Shown here: positions 49,826-62,199 of the stretch, one piece after another | Layout: every line of letters starts with the position of its first letter | Numbering within the stretch: the first letter of the stretch is position 1 | Source of the DNA: Yersinia enterocolitica | GTDB taxonomy: Bacteria > Pseudomonadota > Gammaproteobacteria > Enterobacterales > Enterobacteriaceae | Assembly (NCBI GenBank): GCA_002082245.2 | Contig: NBTC02000002.1 | Coordinates: forward strand, 3,472,001-3,536,000 | DNA length: 64,000 bases | Direction of reading: 5' to 3' | Position numbers and translations under genes: made by a program | The notes under the pieces: generated by a model | Databases searched by the model: none | What the model saw: the letters and a program-made list of their open reading frames with translations, nothing else | Told to the model about the DNA's origin: nothing

Positions 49826-50069
49826 GGCATGTCAACACCGGTTTTTTCGGTTCCTGTCTGCTCGTCATTAAAATTAAAGGGGAGAGACTGCGGTACTATA
49901 AACGGTCATGAGGAATCGTAATCGATTCGGACCCTGATGAAAGACGCTCGTGAGATTCTTGTTCGTTTAACGGATACGTATATCCTGTACAATAGTCAGA
50001 TATATCTCACGGGGTCTAACCCTTTATCATCAACGAGTTGCAGTTAAGATGGTTAATCAGTTTCGTGCT
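49826..50069 (-). ncRNA. candidate bridge/seek RNA region of the IS1111-type element
   Basis: The 244-base non-coding end lies 3' of the transposase, where IS1111-group elements encode the guide RNA that pairs with donor and target DNA. CGTGAGAT (49949-49956) and ATCTCACG (50004-50011) are an exact inverted repeat enclosing 47 bases, and smaller hairpins are present on each side, so the region can fold. The RNA ends and the guide loops cannot be set by eye. Confidence 0.45.
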
Positions 50070-51092
50070 TTAGCTCACTGAGTACAACCTGAAATCATCA
50101 CCATAATGTAGTGATGCCCAGCACAGTCTTGCATTTTTAGCCGCTATGGCCACAACGGCACGCCAGTATCCTCTGCGCTCAACTAGCGAGCAAACCCAAC
50201 GACTGAATGAGTCTGTCTTTTTCTCGGCGCCAATCAGAACTGAACGAGCGCCCTGGACCAACAGCGTTCGTAGATACGAATCGCCCGCCTTCGTTATCCT
50301 GCCAAGCTTTGATTTTCCGCCGCTACTATATTGCGATGGCGTTAGTCCCAGCCAAGCTGCCAGTTGTCGTCCATTTTTAAAATCGTGTGCATTACCGATA
50401 CTGGCGACCAGAGCACAGGCTGTTGTGGGGCCAATCCCTTTCAGTTCCATCAGTCGTTGGCTGCGGTGATCCGCTTTTGCCATGCGGGACAGGATCCGGT
50501 CATATTCAGTAACGTTATTTTCAATGCGATCAATGTGTTTCAGCAGGTCATCAACACATTGCTGAACCTGAAGCGGCAAAGATTTCTTCTGTTCAGATAC
50601 CATGTGGCGCAGGGCATCTGTACTTTGTGGAGCGATGACGCCGAATTCAGAGATCAACCCTCGCAGGCGATTATATGTTGCTGTTTTCTCTTCGATAAAA
50701 CCTTGCCGGGTACGATGTAAACACTGCATGGCCTGCTGGCTTTCGTCTTTCACTGGTACGAACCGCATATGCGGACGACGAACAGCTTCACAGATAGCCT
50801 GAGCATCAGCAGCATCATTTTTCCCTGATTTACCTGCCATACGGTAAGGCGATACAAATTTAGCTGCCATCAGGCGCGGTTCATGACCATACTGCCGAAA
50901 CAACCTTGCCCAGTAGTGAGCCCCAGAGCATGCCTCCATCCCGATAACACAGGGAGGTAAACTGGCAATCAGCTCAGGAAGCGCAGCACGCGGTACTTTG
51001 GGTTTAACCAGAACAGTTTTACCGTGTTGGTCAACGCAGTGAACAGCAAACACATTTTTAGCAAGATCGATACCGACAGTAGTGATGGTCAT
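50070..51092 (-). CDS. IS110-family transposase (IS1111 group)
   Basis: A 340-residue DEDD transposase. The RuvC-like N-terminal domain shows the acidic residues in TTVGIDLAKNVFAVH, CVIGMEACSGAHYWAR and SGKNDAADAQAICEA; the C-terminal transposase_20 domain has LKGIGPTTACALVASIG and the conserved Ser motif near LGLTPSQYSSGGKSKLGRI. The frame is intact. It is close to the IS1328 transposase as I remember it. Confidence 0.93.
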   Translation of the reverse strand: MTITTVGIDLAKNVFAVHCVDQHGKTVLVKPKVPRAALPELIASLPPCVIGMEACSGAHYWARLFRQYGHEPRLMAAKFVSPYRMAGKSGKNDAADAQAICEAVRRPHMRFVPVKDESQQAMQCLHRTRQGFIEEKTATYNRLRGLISEFGVIAPQSTDALRHMVSEQKKSLPLQVQQCVDDLLKHIDRIENNVTEYDRILSRMAKADHRSQRLMELKGIGPTTACALVASIGNAHDFKNGRQLAAWLGLTPSQYSSGGKSKLGRITKAGDSYLRTLLVQGARSVLIGAEKKTDSFSRWVCSLVERRGYWRAVVAIAAKNARLCWASLHYGDDFRLYSVS

Positions 51093-51169
51093 AACGAATC
51101 CCTCCGGGGCTATGTTTACCCCATGATTGCATAAGAGTTAATCAGGCGCATATCCAGGGGAAGTCCCTT

Positions 51170-51592
51170 CCATTCGTTTAGAACATTATTTAACCACTAT
51201 CGATACGCAACAGATTTATTTAGCGTCAATGATTACCGCTTTTAAATTATCTCTCTCCATGTATTGCTTTTAGGTTATGCCATTATTCACGATTGCCGCA
51301 TAAATGCTTTACCGCGCTGGAGCACCCTAATATAACGATCTGTTCTGTTCAAAAAACAGGCTTATCGTATAATTATTTTCCAATATTTAAACACATCTCT
51401 TCTCCATCAAGGTTCATCTGGACAGTTTACTTTACGGCCATGGTGTTTTTATCTGCCAGTTGGCTATTTGGCAATATGTCGTGCTGGCTCGCTAAAATTT
51501 CTAGATTTGTTAGCTTATGCGCCAATAGTGAGGTGTGTCACTTTTTCAATATCAATGTGGCACGTAGTCCGGCTAATAGACTAGTTAAGACA
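51170..51592. other. non-coding region between the IS and emrD
   Basis: About 420 bases with no supported gene. An open frame here is in phase with emrD, but its translation lacks any family similarity and a ribosome site, so it is treated as upstream DNA holding the emrD promoter. Confidence 0.5.
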
Positions 51593-52777
51593 ATGAGAAA
51601 AATAGAAAATTTCCACCTGCTGGTTATGTTGATCCTCCTGGTTGCCGTTGGTCAGATGGCGCAAACCATTTATGTGCCGGTTATCTCGGATATCGCCCGT
51701 GATTTATCGGTTCGCACCGGAGTGGTGCAGCGCGTGATGGCAGCGTATCTATTGACCTATGGTTTTTCACAATTGATTTATGGCCCGCTATCAGACCGGG
51801 TTGGTCGCCGGCCGGTGATTCTGGTTGGTATGATGATATTCATGTTGGGGGCGCTTGGGGCTTGGCTGGCGGATAGCCTGACCATGTTGGTTGCTGCCAG
51901 CGCTTTGCAGGGGATGGGGACGGGAGTTGCAGGTGTGATGGCACGCACCATGCCACGGGATTTATATGCCGGTACGGCGCTACGCTACGCCAACAGTATG
52001 TTAAATATGGGTATTTTAGTCAGCCCTTTAATGGCACCGGTTATCGGTGGAGTGCTGGCCAGTCTATTTGGCTGGCGCGCTTGCTATGCGTTCTTGCTAT
52101 TTCTGTGTGGTGGTGTGGCGTTTTGTATGTTCCGCTGGTTGCCGGAGACTCGGCCACAGCAAACTGAAAAGCGGCGAATGTTGGCCAGCTTCCGCCTGTT
52201 ACTCTCTGACCGGGCCTTTAGCTGCTATTTAATCATGTTGATTGGAGCGTTGGCCGGGATTGCCGTATTTGAAGCCAGTGCCGGCGTGTTGATGGGGGGG
52301 GGGCTGGGGCTGAGCGGTATGATGGTCAGTATTCTGTTTATTTTGCCGATCCCAGCCGCATTTTTCGGTGCATGGTATGCCGGGCGCGAAGGTAAAACCT
52401 TTCACAGCCTGATGTGGCATTCGGTTATCAGTTGCCTGCTGGCCGGGTTGATGATGTGGATCCCTGGTTGGTTCGGCATCATGAATATCTGGACGCTGGT
52501 GATACCGGCAGCGTTGTTCTTCTTTGGCGCCGGAATGCTGTTCCCACTGGCAACTACCGGTGCCATGGAGCCGTTTCCATACCTGGCCGGTGCGGCAGGG
52601 GCATTAGTGGGGGGATTGCAGAATATGGGATCAGGATTGGCTACCTGGTTGTCAGCTATGCTGCCACAAACCGGGCAATTTAGTTTGGGGCTACTGATGT
52701 TTGCCATGGCAATTCTGATTTTGCTGTGTTGGTGGCCGTTATCTCATCGGATGCAACCACAAGAGCATCATGCTTAA
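51593..52777 (+). CDS. emrD: multidrug efflux transporter EmrD
   Basis: A 394-residue major facilitator (DHA1) exporter of amphipathic compounds with 12 membrane segments. Motif A is GPLSDRVGRRPVILVG after the second segment, and QTIYVPVISDIARDL marks the first loop. Start MRKIENFHLLVMLILLVAVG at 51593 gives the E. coli length exactly; the longer open frame begins at 51293. It converges with glpX across a strong terminator. Confidence 0.94.
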   Translation: MRKIENFHLLVMLILLVAVGQMAQTIYVPVISDIARDLSVRTGVVQRVMAAYLLTYGFSQLIYGPLSDRVGRRPVILVGMMIFMLGALGAWLADSLTMLVAASALQGMGTGVAGVMARTMPRDLYAGTALRYANSMLNMGILVSPLMAPVIGGVLASLFGWRACYAFLLFLCGGVAFCMFRWLPETRPQQTEKRRMLASFRLLLSDRAFSCYLIMLIGALAGIAVFEASAGVLMGGGLGLSGMMVSILFILPIPAAFFGAWYAGREGKTFHSLMWHSVISCLLAGLMMWIPGWFGIMNIWTLVIPAALFFFGAGMLFPLATTGAMEPFPYLAGAAGALVGGLQNMGSGLATWLSAMLPQTGQFSLGLLMFAMAILILLCWWPLSHRMQPQEHHA

Positions 52778-52788
52778 GTCGGCAGATA

Positions 52789-52830
52789 AAAACGGGTACT
52801 GATTTAATGCGGTACCCGTTTTATTTTTTG
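52789..52830 (+). terminator. emrD terminator
   Basis: AAAACGGGTAC (52789-52799) and GTACCCGTTTT (52812-52822) form an 11-pair stem followed by ATTTTTT. Symmetry of the A and T tracts suggests that it also ends the converging glpX transcript. Confidence 0.9.
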
Positions 52831-52863
52831 CTCAAAGAGGACGAAAAAGATTCACGGGGCGGT

Positions 52864-53874
52864 TTACAGCAAGAACTCGTGTAATGCTGAGTCTTTGCGA
52901 TCAAGGAAATGGGTCGAACGGATACGGCGGATAGTGCGGGATTTACCCCGGATCAGCAGTGTCTCAGTGGTCGCCATGTTGCCTTTACGATAAATCCCTT
53001 CCAGCAAGTCGCCTTTGGTAATACCGGTTGCAGAGAAAATCACATTGTCATTACGGGCCATATCCCCCAATAACAGCACTTTACCTGCTTCAATACCCAT
53101 GGATTTGCAACGAATCAATTCTTGTTCACCCATACGGCGGTTATCTTCGTTATCGCCCTTAACTTGATGGCGTGGCAACAAGCGGCCTTGCATATCGCCA
53201 TCCAGTGCACGGATCACCGCAGCAGAAATGACACCTTCAGGCGCACCACCGATGCAGTACATCACATCGACTTCGCTTTCTGGCATGCAGGTCAAAATGG
53301 ACGCTGCCACGTCGCCATCTGGAATGGCAAACACTTTCACCCCAAGTTGCTGCATTTCAGCGATGATACCGTCATGGCGTGGTTTAGCCAGTGTGATAAC
53401 AGTTAAATCACTCAAGGGTTTATTGAGCTTGATGGCGATATTGCGCAGGTTTTGTTCCAGCGGTAGGTTAAGGTCGATAGCCCCTTTGGCTCCCGGTCCA
53501 ACTACCAGCTTTTCCATGTACATATCCGGGGCATGTAAAAATGTCCCTTTATCTCCCACCGCCAGCACCGCCAGCGCATTTGCCTGGCCCATGGCGGTCA
53601 TACGGGTGCCTTCAATCGGGTCAACCGCAATATCAACCGCATCACCTTGACCGGTCCCCACGTTTTCACCGATAAAAAGCATCGGTGCTTCATCGATTTC
53701 ACCTTCACCGATAACAATCTGCCCATCAATATTGACTTGATTGAGCATAATACGCATGGCCCGTACGGCAGCGCCGTCGGCGGCATTCTTATCGCCCCGG
53801 CCCAGCCACTTATAGCCTGCCAGCGCGGCAGCTTCGGTGACACGGGAAAACTCGATGGCTAGTTCACGTTTCAT
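52864..53874 (-). CDS. glpX: class II fructose-1,6-bisphosphatase
   Basis: A 336-residue manganese-dependent phosphatase of gluconeogenesis. It has the lithium-sensitive phosphatase motifs GEGEIDEAPMLFIGE and VDPIEGTRMTAMGQ, with the metal-binding Asp/Glu residues, and the GGAPEGVISAA loop. Start MKRELAIEFSRVTEAA at 53874. In E. coli it is the third gene of glpFKX; here glpX is separated from glpK by 343 bases with an ERIC and the glpK terminator, so its transcription may be partly independent. Confidence 0.96.
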   Translation of the reverse strand: MKRELAIEFSRVTEAAALAGYKWLGRGDKNAADGAAVRAMRIMLNQVNIDGQIVIGEGEIDEAPMLFIGENVGTGQGDAVDIAVDPIEGTRMTAMGQANALAVLAVGDKGTFLHAPDMYMEKLVVGPGAKGAIDLNLPLEQNLRNIAIKLNKPLSDLTVITLAKPRHDGIIAEMQQLGVKVFAIPDGDVAASILTCMPESEVDVMYCIGGAPEGVISAAVIRALDGDMQGRLLPRHQVKGDNEDNRRMGEQELIRCKSMGIEAGKVLLLGDMARNDNVIFSATGITKGDLLEGIYRKGNMATTETLLIRGKSRTIRRIRSTHFLDRKDSALHEFLL

Positions 53875-53884
53875 GGTTAGACCT

Positions 53885-54064
53885 GTATCCCCGTCATACT
53901 TCAAGCTGCATGTGCGTTGGCTACGCTCGTTACTTGGCTCGTCAATGGGCCTCACAAGGCGAGACCGCTGCAAGCAGATTTTTCATCCCAGTCACCTACT
54001 TAATGTAAGCTCTTGGGGCTTTTCTCGCTTGCCACCTTTCTGCAACTCGAATTATTTAGGGTAA
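53885..54064. repeat. ERIC repeat with an internal insertion
   Basis: Left end GTATCCCCGTCATACTTCAAG, core CCAGTCACCTACTTAATGTAAG and right end AATTATTTAGGGTAATA are ERIC. The unit is about 180 bases because the left half contains extra sequence around GGGCCTCACAAGGCGAG and CGCTGCAAGCAG, which resembles the insert in the copy at 21346. It lies 10 bases upstream of glpX. Confidence 0.88.
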
Positions 54065-54150
54065 TAGAAGAAGGATGTAAGCAGGAATTCTACCATCTTT
54101 GCGAAGTAAAGCCGTAGGGGTGTCTTTTGGCGGGATGAGATTTTTCACAA

Positions 54151-54184
54151 TAAAAAGGCACCATCAGGAATGATGGCGCCTTTG
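54151..54184 (-). terminator. glpK terminator
   Basis: On the minus strand AAAGGCGCCATCA and TGATGGTGCCTTTTT pair with a short loop and end in a T tract, 35 bases past the glpK stop. Confidence 0.88.
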
Positions 54185-54217
54185 GTTTACAAAAAACAGT
54201 GTAAAACAAGCGGGCCG

Positions 54218-56640
<2,423 letters not shown>

Positions 56641-57233
56641 AGTAGATGTCCTACAGACAGAGATTTATAGGGTATTTCTTATTTTTGCCCTTCGAACCGC
56701 GAAGGGAGTGATGTAAATTTATCGTTAACGAGCACAAACGAGAAATAGCGAAATCAAAATGTGTGTGGTGTGTCATAAAAATGAGCGATTTCGCGTTATT
56801 CACGGCTGTTAAGGGACTTTGAAAGTGTGATCAGACCAGTGGTTTCGCTATCAGTTGTTAAAGGCATGTATAATTTTACAGGATGGGTCATAGCGGTTTT
56901 TCGGTTTTTGCTGATAGTTACTGACACGAAATTGCTACAGAGTGTGGTTTGTACCGGTATGGCGCTAGACAGGGGGGGGCTGGCTACATACAATCGGTTT
57001 ATCAAGAGCATCGTTTTTATCAAGCTGCGTTGCCTCTGCAAAGGAACGCGTTAGAACATAGCGCTTGTTACACCTAGTTCGATGGATATATAGCGCGATA
57101 AGTATTCACAGCAGTTTCATCTGCCGAGTGTCAGCTCAGTAGATACGGTGACTTAGTTAATACGGCGACGTCGGCTAAGAATGATGACTGCGACCAAAAG
57201 ATGTACGCCTTGCTACCATAAGGGGACCGAAGA
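56641..57233. other. divergent regulatory region glpF / zapB
   Basis: A 593-base gap with no supported gene. The first 170 bases next to glpF are operator- and promoter-like (GlpR site below; TGTG-rich sequence around 56759-56775 may be a CRP site). The rest has no recognised repeat. Short open frames here lack ribosome sites. Confidence 0.5.
56717..56736. promoter_or_regulatory. GlpR operator-like site upstream of glpF
   Basis: ATTTATCGTTAACGAGCACA agrees at 15 of 20 positions with the GlpR operator consensus (WATGTTCGWTAWCGAACATW, from memory). A second, weaker copy may be at 56780-56799. The location upstream of glpFK is where E. coli has GlpR operators. Confidence 0.55.
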
Positions 57234-57473
57234 ATGTCATTTGAAGTATTTGAGAAATTGGAAGTTAAAGTTCAGCAGGCGATTGATACCATCACTTTGC
57301 TACAGATGGAAATTGAAGAGCTGAAAGAGAAGAATAACACCCTGTCCCAAGAAGTTCAGGATGCTGCTGGTGGCCGTGAAGCCTTAGTGCGCGAAAATGA
57401 GCAACTAAAACAAGAGCAGCATGTTTGGCAGGATCGTCTGCGGGCACTGTTGGGAAAGATGGAAGAAGTCTAA
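57234..57473 (+). CDS. zapB: cell division coiled-coil protein ZapB
   Basis: A 79-residue protein that is almost wholly coiled coil ([20 protein letters not shown], then [14 protein letters not shown]). ZapB stimulates Z-ring assembly through ZapA and links it to MatP at the terminus. GGGG/GACCGAAG precedes the ATG. It converges with rraA across a shared hairpin. Confidence 0.95.
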   Translation: MSFEVFEKLEVKVQQAIDTITLLQMEIEELKEKNNTLSQEVQDAAGGREALVRENEQLKQEQHVWQDRLRALLGKMEEV

Positions 57474-57552
57474 GTGCTAGCTGGCTTAACGCAACCGTAA
57501 TCGGTTGTTGAAGGCGGCTTGTCACGTAGCTACTGCAAATACGAAGTAGCAA

Positions 57553-57578
57553 AAAGGGCGATATCAATATCGCCCTTT
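57553..57578. terminator. bidirectional terminator between zapB and rraA
   Basis: AAAGGGCGATAT and ATATCGCCCTTT form a 12-pair stem with a two-base spacer, with A residues on the left and T residues on the right, so it can act in both directions. Confidence 0.9.
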
Positions 57579-57599
57579 CTTATGAAAATCAGAGGGATA

Positions 57600-58181
<582 letters not shown>

Positions 58182-58227
58182 TTATGGGGTGTGGCCCGGA
58201 GAAGGTTTGAAGAACAAACCGCTGGGA

Positions 58228-59145
58228 TTAACTGAATACCAGACCGACAGCAAACAGAACGTTGGTCAGTAATGCGGCTTTAACCATATGCTCAAGCATT
58301 GGGCGCATACCCGCAGCAGTAGGCTCACGCAGTACAAACAGCGCATGTTTGACCAGTAACGGAACGGCTAGAATAAAGATCCAGCCGGCCCAGCTATGCA
58401 AATTCTGAAGTGTGAATATTGCCAGGCACAAAATTGCTGCCGCGATTAATATGGCATGATAATAACGTGCGACCACCGGCCCCAAACGCACTGCCAACGT
58501 GTTTTTACCATTAGCTGCGTCGTTTTCAATATCGCGCAAATTATTAATATTCAAAACCGCCGTTGCCAGTAAACCGCAGGCCGTGGCGGGTAACATCACG
58601 ATAGTGTCAAAGTGCCCAGCCTGGAGATAGTAAGTCCCCGCGACACTCAGCCAGCCGAAGAAGACCAGTACTGAAATATCACCCAGCCCCATATAACCAT
58701 AGGGTTTGCTACCGACGGTATAGGTAATAGCTGCCACAATTGCCATTAACCCAAGCAATAAAAAGCCTAAAACATCGCTGGGTTTTTCACAGGCCACAGC
58801 AATGAGTGCGATACCGGAAATAATCGTCAGAATAACGGTGACAATCAGCGCCACTTTCATCTGCTGGCGGGTAATCATCCCTTTTTGCATCCCGCGCAAT
58901 GGCCCGATACGCTCTTCAGTATCACTGCCCTTGATGGCATCACCGTAATCATTAGCCAGATTAGATAGAATTTGCAGCAGGCCAGCAGTTAATAAGGCGA
59001 GGAGTGCTACGGCAGGTTTAAAACTATCGAGCCAGACAGCAAGGGCTGAACCGGTAACGATTGAGGCAAAGGCCAGTGGCAGGGTTCGTGGTCGCAGGCT
59101 TTCCAGCCAAGCCTGGGTCTGGCTGGTGTTGGTTGATAGGCTCAT
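58228..59145 (-). CDS. menA: 1,4-dihydroxy-2-naphthoate polyprenyltransferase
   Basis: A 305-residue UbiA-superfamily membrane enzyme that attaches the octaprenyl chain in menaquinone synthesis. The first Asp-rich motif is NLANDYGDAIKGSDTEER, and the second region is NNLRDIENDAANGKNTLAVRLG. Nine or so membrane segments. I used the ATG at 59145 (MSLSTNTSQTQAWLESLRPR); a start four codons earlier is also possible. Confidence 0.95.
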   Translation of the reverse strand: MSLSTNTSQTQAWLESLRPRTLPLAFASIVTGSALAVWLDSFKPAVALLALLTAGLLQILSNLANDYGDAIKGSDTEERIGPLRGMQKGMITRQQMKVALIVTVILTIISGIALIAVACEKPSDVLGFLLLGLMAIVAAITYTVGSKPYGYMGLGDISVLVFFGWLSVAGTYYLQAGHFDTIVMLPATACGLLATAVLNINNLRDIENDAANGKNTLAVRLGPVVARYYHAILIAAAILCLAIFTLQNLHSWAGWIFILAVPLLVKHALFVLREPTAAGMRPMLEHMVKAALLTNVLFAVGLVFS

Positions 59146-59214
59146 GTTTCGCTTCATTTTATTATATTAGGAGTCTGGTCCGCCCATATCGGCGTGTTAA
59201 AAACATTATGTCTG

Positions 59215-59251
59215 TCAAAAAACAACAGTGGGAGGCGATGCCTCCCACTCG
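59215..59251 (-). terminator. hslVU terminator
   Basis: AGTGGGAGGC and GCCTCCCACT (59227-59249) make a ten-pair stem with a three-base loop, followed on the minus strand by GTTGTTTTTTG. It is about 50 bases past the hslU stop. Confidence 0.88.
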
Positions 59252-59299
59252 ATATTGTCCTGACGGACTATTTTATCCAGCATAAAGATATAAAGCGAA

Positions 59300-60631
59300 T
59301 TATAGGATAAAACGACTCAGATCTTCATCTGCTACCAGCTCATCAAGATGCTTACCAACATATACAGCATCAATAGTGATGGATTGACCATTACTTTCGC
59401 TAGCGTCATAGGAGATATCTTCCATCAAACGCTCCAGCACGGTATGCAAGCGGCGTGCGCCGATATTCTCGGTGCGCTCGTTAACTTGCCATGCTGCTTC
59501 AGCAATTTTGCGGATACCTTCGCGAGTAAATTCAACGGTAACCCCTTCAGTAGCCATCAGCGCTTTGTACTGCTCGGTTAATGAGGCACTTGGCTCGGTC
59601 AGGATACGCTCGAAATCATCGGTGGTCAGCGCCTGCAATTCAACGCGGATTGGCAGGCGGCCTTGCAATTCCGGGATAAGATCTGACGGGCTGGACACCT
59701 GGAATGCGCCGGAGGCAATAAACAAGATATGGTCAGTTTTCACCATGCCGTGTTTAGTTGATACGGTGCAACCTTCGACCAATGGCAGCAAGTCACGCTG
59801 TACCCCTTCACGGGACACATCCGGGCCTGACGTTTGACCGCGTTTACAGATTTTATCGATTTCATCGATGAACACGATCCCGTGTTGTTCAACGGCATCA
59901 ATCGCCTGCTGTTTCAGCTCTTCTGGATTGACCAGTTTCGCGCCTTCTTCCTCAATCAGCAGTTTGAACGCGTCTTTGATTTTGACTTTACGCGGTTTTT
60001 GTTTCTGACCGGCGATGTTCTGGAACATAGATTGTAACTGGTTAGTCATCTCTTCCATGCCAGGAGGTGCCATGATTTCAACCCCCATCGGCGAAGCAGC
60101 CAGATCGATTTCAATCTCTTTGTCGTCCAGTTGCCCTTCACGTAATTTTTTGCGGAAAGCCTGGCGGGTAGCGGATGGCTCTTGTGTTTCATCCGGCTGG
60201 CCCCAGTTATTTTTGGCCGGTGGAATCAACACGTCCAGAATACGTTCTTCGGCTAACTCTTCAGCCCGGTAACGCATTTTCTCAATTGATTGATGGCGAA
60301 CCATTTTCACAGCCGCATCGGTCAGATCGCGGATAATAGAATCCACTTCTTTACCAACATAACCCACTTCGGTGAATTTGGTCGCTTCAACTTTGATAAA
60401 TGGCGCATTGGCCAATTTTGCCAGACGGCGAGCAATTTCAGTTTTACCGACACCGGTTGGACCGATCATCAGAATGTTTTTAGGGGTAACTTCGTGACGC
60501 AACTCTTCATTGAGCTGCATACGGCGCCAGCGGTTACGCAGGGCAATTGCCACCGCACGTTTAGCTTTATCCTGGCCGATGATGTAGCTATCAAGTTCGC
60601 TGACGATTTCGCGTGGGGTCATTTCAGACAT
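59300..60631 (-). CDS. hslU: ATPase subunit of the HslVU protease
   Basis: A 443-residue AAA+ unfoldase that feeds substrates to HslV. The Walker A motif is [15 protein letters not shown], the pore loop GYVGK, and Walker [11 protein letters not shown]; the I domain (about residues 110-240) is intact, with sensor-2 Arg in [14 protein letters not shown]. The C-terminus DLSRFIL is the tail that docks into HslV. It starts 12 bases after hslV. Confidence 0.97.
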   Translation of the reverse strand: MSEMTPREIVSELDSYIIGQDKAKRAVAIALRNRWRRMQLNEELRHEVTPKNILMIGPTGVGKTEIARRLAKLANAPFIKVEATKFTEVGYVGKEVDSIIRDLTDAAVKMVRHQSIEKMRYRAEELAEERILDVLIPPAKNNWGQPDETQEPSATRQAFRKKLREGQLDDKEIEIDLAASPMGVEIMAPPGMEEMTNQLQSMFQNIAGQKQKPRKVKIKDAFKLLIEEEGAKLVNPEELKQQAIDAVEQHGIVFIDEIDKICKRGQTSGPDVSREGVQRDLLPLVEGCTVSTKHGMVKTDHILFIASGAFQVSSPSDLIPELQGRLPIRVELQALTTDDFERILTEPSASLTEQYKALMATEGVTVEFTREGIRKIAEAAWQVNERTENIGARRLHTVLERLMEDISYDASESNGQSITIDAVYVGKHLDELVADEDLSRFIL

Positions 60632-60643
60632 GTCACTCTATCC

Positions 60644-61174
60644 TTACGCTTTATACGTTAATTCTTCGATGGTTTGGAAGCGGTTGGTATAGATACAGAT
60701 ATCCCCCGCAATGCTCAGAGACTTCTCAACGATATCTTTGGCACTTAATTCAGTATTGTCTAACAGCGCGCGCGCGGCAGATTGGGCATAAGGCCCACCG
60801 GAACCGATAGCAATCAGGTCGTCTTCTGGTTGAACAACATCGCCGTTGCCGGTAATGATGAGTGATGCTGTTTCATCCGCTACAGCCAGTAGTGCTTCAA
60901 GCTTGCGTAACATACGATCAGTACGCCAGTCTTTGGCTAACTCGACAGCCGCTTTAGTCAGGTGGCCTTGATGCATCTCCAGTTTGCGCTCAAACAGCTC
61001 AAACAGCGTAAAGGCATCGGCAGTACCGCCAGCAAAGCCCGCAATCACTTTATTGTTATAAAGGCGGCGTACTTTTTTGGCATTACCCTTCATTACGGTA
61101 TTACCCAGAGTGACCTGGCCATCACCACCAATAACGACATGACCATTACGACGTACACTTACAATTGTTGTCAC
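60644..61174 (-). CDS. hslV: peptidase subunit of the HslVU protease
   Basis: A 176-residue N-terminal-nucleophile protease of the proteasome fold. The active Thr is the residue after the initiator: [21 protein letters not shown] place the start at a GTG (61174), because it puts the two Thr directly after the first residue and follows GAGGG at seven bases; an ATG-initiated frame at 61222 would bury the nucleophile. [17 protein letters not shown] and [15 protein letters not shown] are also typical. Confidence 0.96.
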   Translation of the reverse strand: MTTIVSVRRNGHVVIGGDGQVTLGNTVMKGNAKKVRRLYNNKVIAGFAGGTADAFTLFELFERKLEMHQGHLTKAAVELAKDWRTDRMLRKLEALLAVADETASLIITGNGDVVQPEDDLIAIGSGGPYAQSAARALLDNTELSAKDIVEKSLSIAGDICIYTNRFQTIEELTYKA

Positions 61175-61204
61175 GAGCGGACCCTCGTTGCAGACTGAAT
61201 GAGT

Positions 61205-61236
61205 CCCCGTACTGCCTGTCAAAAAACAGCACGGGG
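61205..61236 (-). promoter_or_regulatory. hslVU 5' UTR stem-loop
   Basis: In the hslV leader CCCCGT and ACGGGG pair, with CTGT and ACAG inside and a T-rich loop. A stem-loop in this position is known from E. coli hslVU, where it stabilises the mRNA. Confidence 0.6.
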
Positions 61237-61250
61237 TATATTGAGATTAT

Positions 61251-61278
61251 AAATGGGGGAGGATTGCGACTTTTCAAC
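61251..61278 (-). promoter_or_regulatory. sigma-32 (heat-shock) promoter of hslVU
   Basis: On the minus strand TTGAAA, a 13-base spacer and CCCCATTT match the sigma-32 consensus (CTTGAAA, then CCCCATNT). The -35 element overlaps the TGA stop codon of ftsN (61274-61276). It accounts for heat induction of hslVU. Confidence 0.85.
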
Positions 61279-62134
61279 CCCCTACAGCGAGGGGAATGCA
61301 TCCTGATTGACCCGCGCCTTTCAAACGTTGCAAGGTACTATCAGCGGCTGCTTTGGTACTGTAAGGGCCAAGGACCACACGATTCCAGCCACCACCGCTG
61401 GTAATGCGGCTTTCGATACCGCCAAATGCCAATTGGGCGCGGATAGATTCGGCCTGATCGATGGCTTTGAATGAACCACACTGCACCATCCAACGTTGTG
61501 CTTTTTCTTTCTCTTTTTCCGGTTTCGGCGGTGTAACGGCCGGTGTTACCGGAGCTGCCGGTTGCGCGCGTTGTGGGGTAGCCACAGGCGATTGTACCTG
61601 CGTCTGCTGCTGTACCGGCGCGGTAGTCTGGCGCGGCGGTGTTAGCGGCTGCTGTTGCAGGGTCGTGACCGGTGGTTTGATGGTCACAGCAGAGCGTGGC
61701 ACCGTCATCCCTTGGTTATACGGAACCTCTGATAACTGCGTTGGCTGCTGGCGCATATCTGCCTGCATCTGCTCTAGCAATTGGCGCTGCTCATTAGTCA
61801 GTTGCGTTTTAGAATTGGCTTCGCCACCAGCAGAGGGCTCTGTAGGTGTTGGGACGCCAATCTGACGGTTTTCCAGCTCTTTAATATAACGCCAGCGTTC
61901 TTCGGGTTTGGGCGGTAACCCATTACCGGTACGAGGATCATGGCTGGGCAATAACGGAAGCTCACCCGGCTTATTATGGGTGATGAAATAGAGGCCACCA
62001 ACAAATACCACTAATAGCGCGACGGCCAGCGCCACCACGGTTTTAGATACTGCTGGCGCACTGCGTTTTTTCCGGCTGGTGCTTTTGCGCCGCGCTCCTG
62101 AGCGCCCTCGGCTTACATAATCTCTTTGTGCCAC
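61274..62134 (-). CDS. ftsN: cell division protein FtsN
   Basis: A 286-residue bitopic division protein that triggers septal peptidoglycan synthesis. It starts at a GTG (MAQRDYVSRGRSGARRKSTS), with a basic cytoplasmic segment, one membrane segment (VVALAVALLVVFVGGLYFI, about 33-51), the essential helical region EERWRYIKELENRQ, a Pro/Gln-rich linker, and a C-terminal SPOR domain (RWMVQCGSFKAIDQAESIRA to CIPLAVGG) with its paired Cys. The linker is shorter than in E. coli (286 against 319 residues). Confidence 0.96.
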   Translation of the reverse strand: MAQRDYVSRGRSGARRKSTSRKKRSAPAVSKTVVALAVALLVVFVGGLYFITHNKPGELPLLPSHDPRTGNGLPPKPEERWRYIKELENRQIGVPTPTEPSAGGEANSKTQLTNEQRQLLEQMQADMRQQPTQLSEVPYNQGMTVPRSAVTIKPPVTTLQQQPLTPPRQTTAPVQQQTQVQSPVATPQRAQPAAPVTPAVTPPKPEKEKEKAQRWMVQCGSFKAIDQAESIRAQLAFGGIESRITSGGGWNRVVLGPYSTKAAADSTLQRLKGAGQSGCIPLAVGG

Positions 62135-62199
62135 TATCGTTTCGCTGCGTCTTGATGATGGAATAAGTCCGTCATGTTACTGAACCCCTGAATATTTGC

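Larger units (their letters stand above)
49814..51169 (-). mobile_element. IS110-family element, IS1111 group (IS1328-like), about 1.36 kb
   Basis: Sub-terminal inverted repeats AAGGGCTTCCCC (49814-49825) and GGGGAAGTCCCTT (51157-51169) enclose one intact transposase gene and a 244-base non-coding part on its 3' side. Sub-terminal repeats of 11-13 bases with no target duplication define the IS1111 group. The size of 1356 bases is close to IS1328 of Y. enterocolitica (about 1353 bases from memory). The true ends are a few bases outside the repeats and cannot be fixed from one copy. Confidence 0.85.

Noticed and set aside
51293..51592. 100-codon N-terminal extension of EmrD
   Set aside because: EmrD proteins start at MRKIENFH; the extension has no ribosome site and looks like translated intergenic DNA.
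56796..57054. overlapping small open frames on both strands between glpF and zapB
   Set aside because: No ribosome sites and no conserved motifs; regarded as regulatory DNA.
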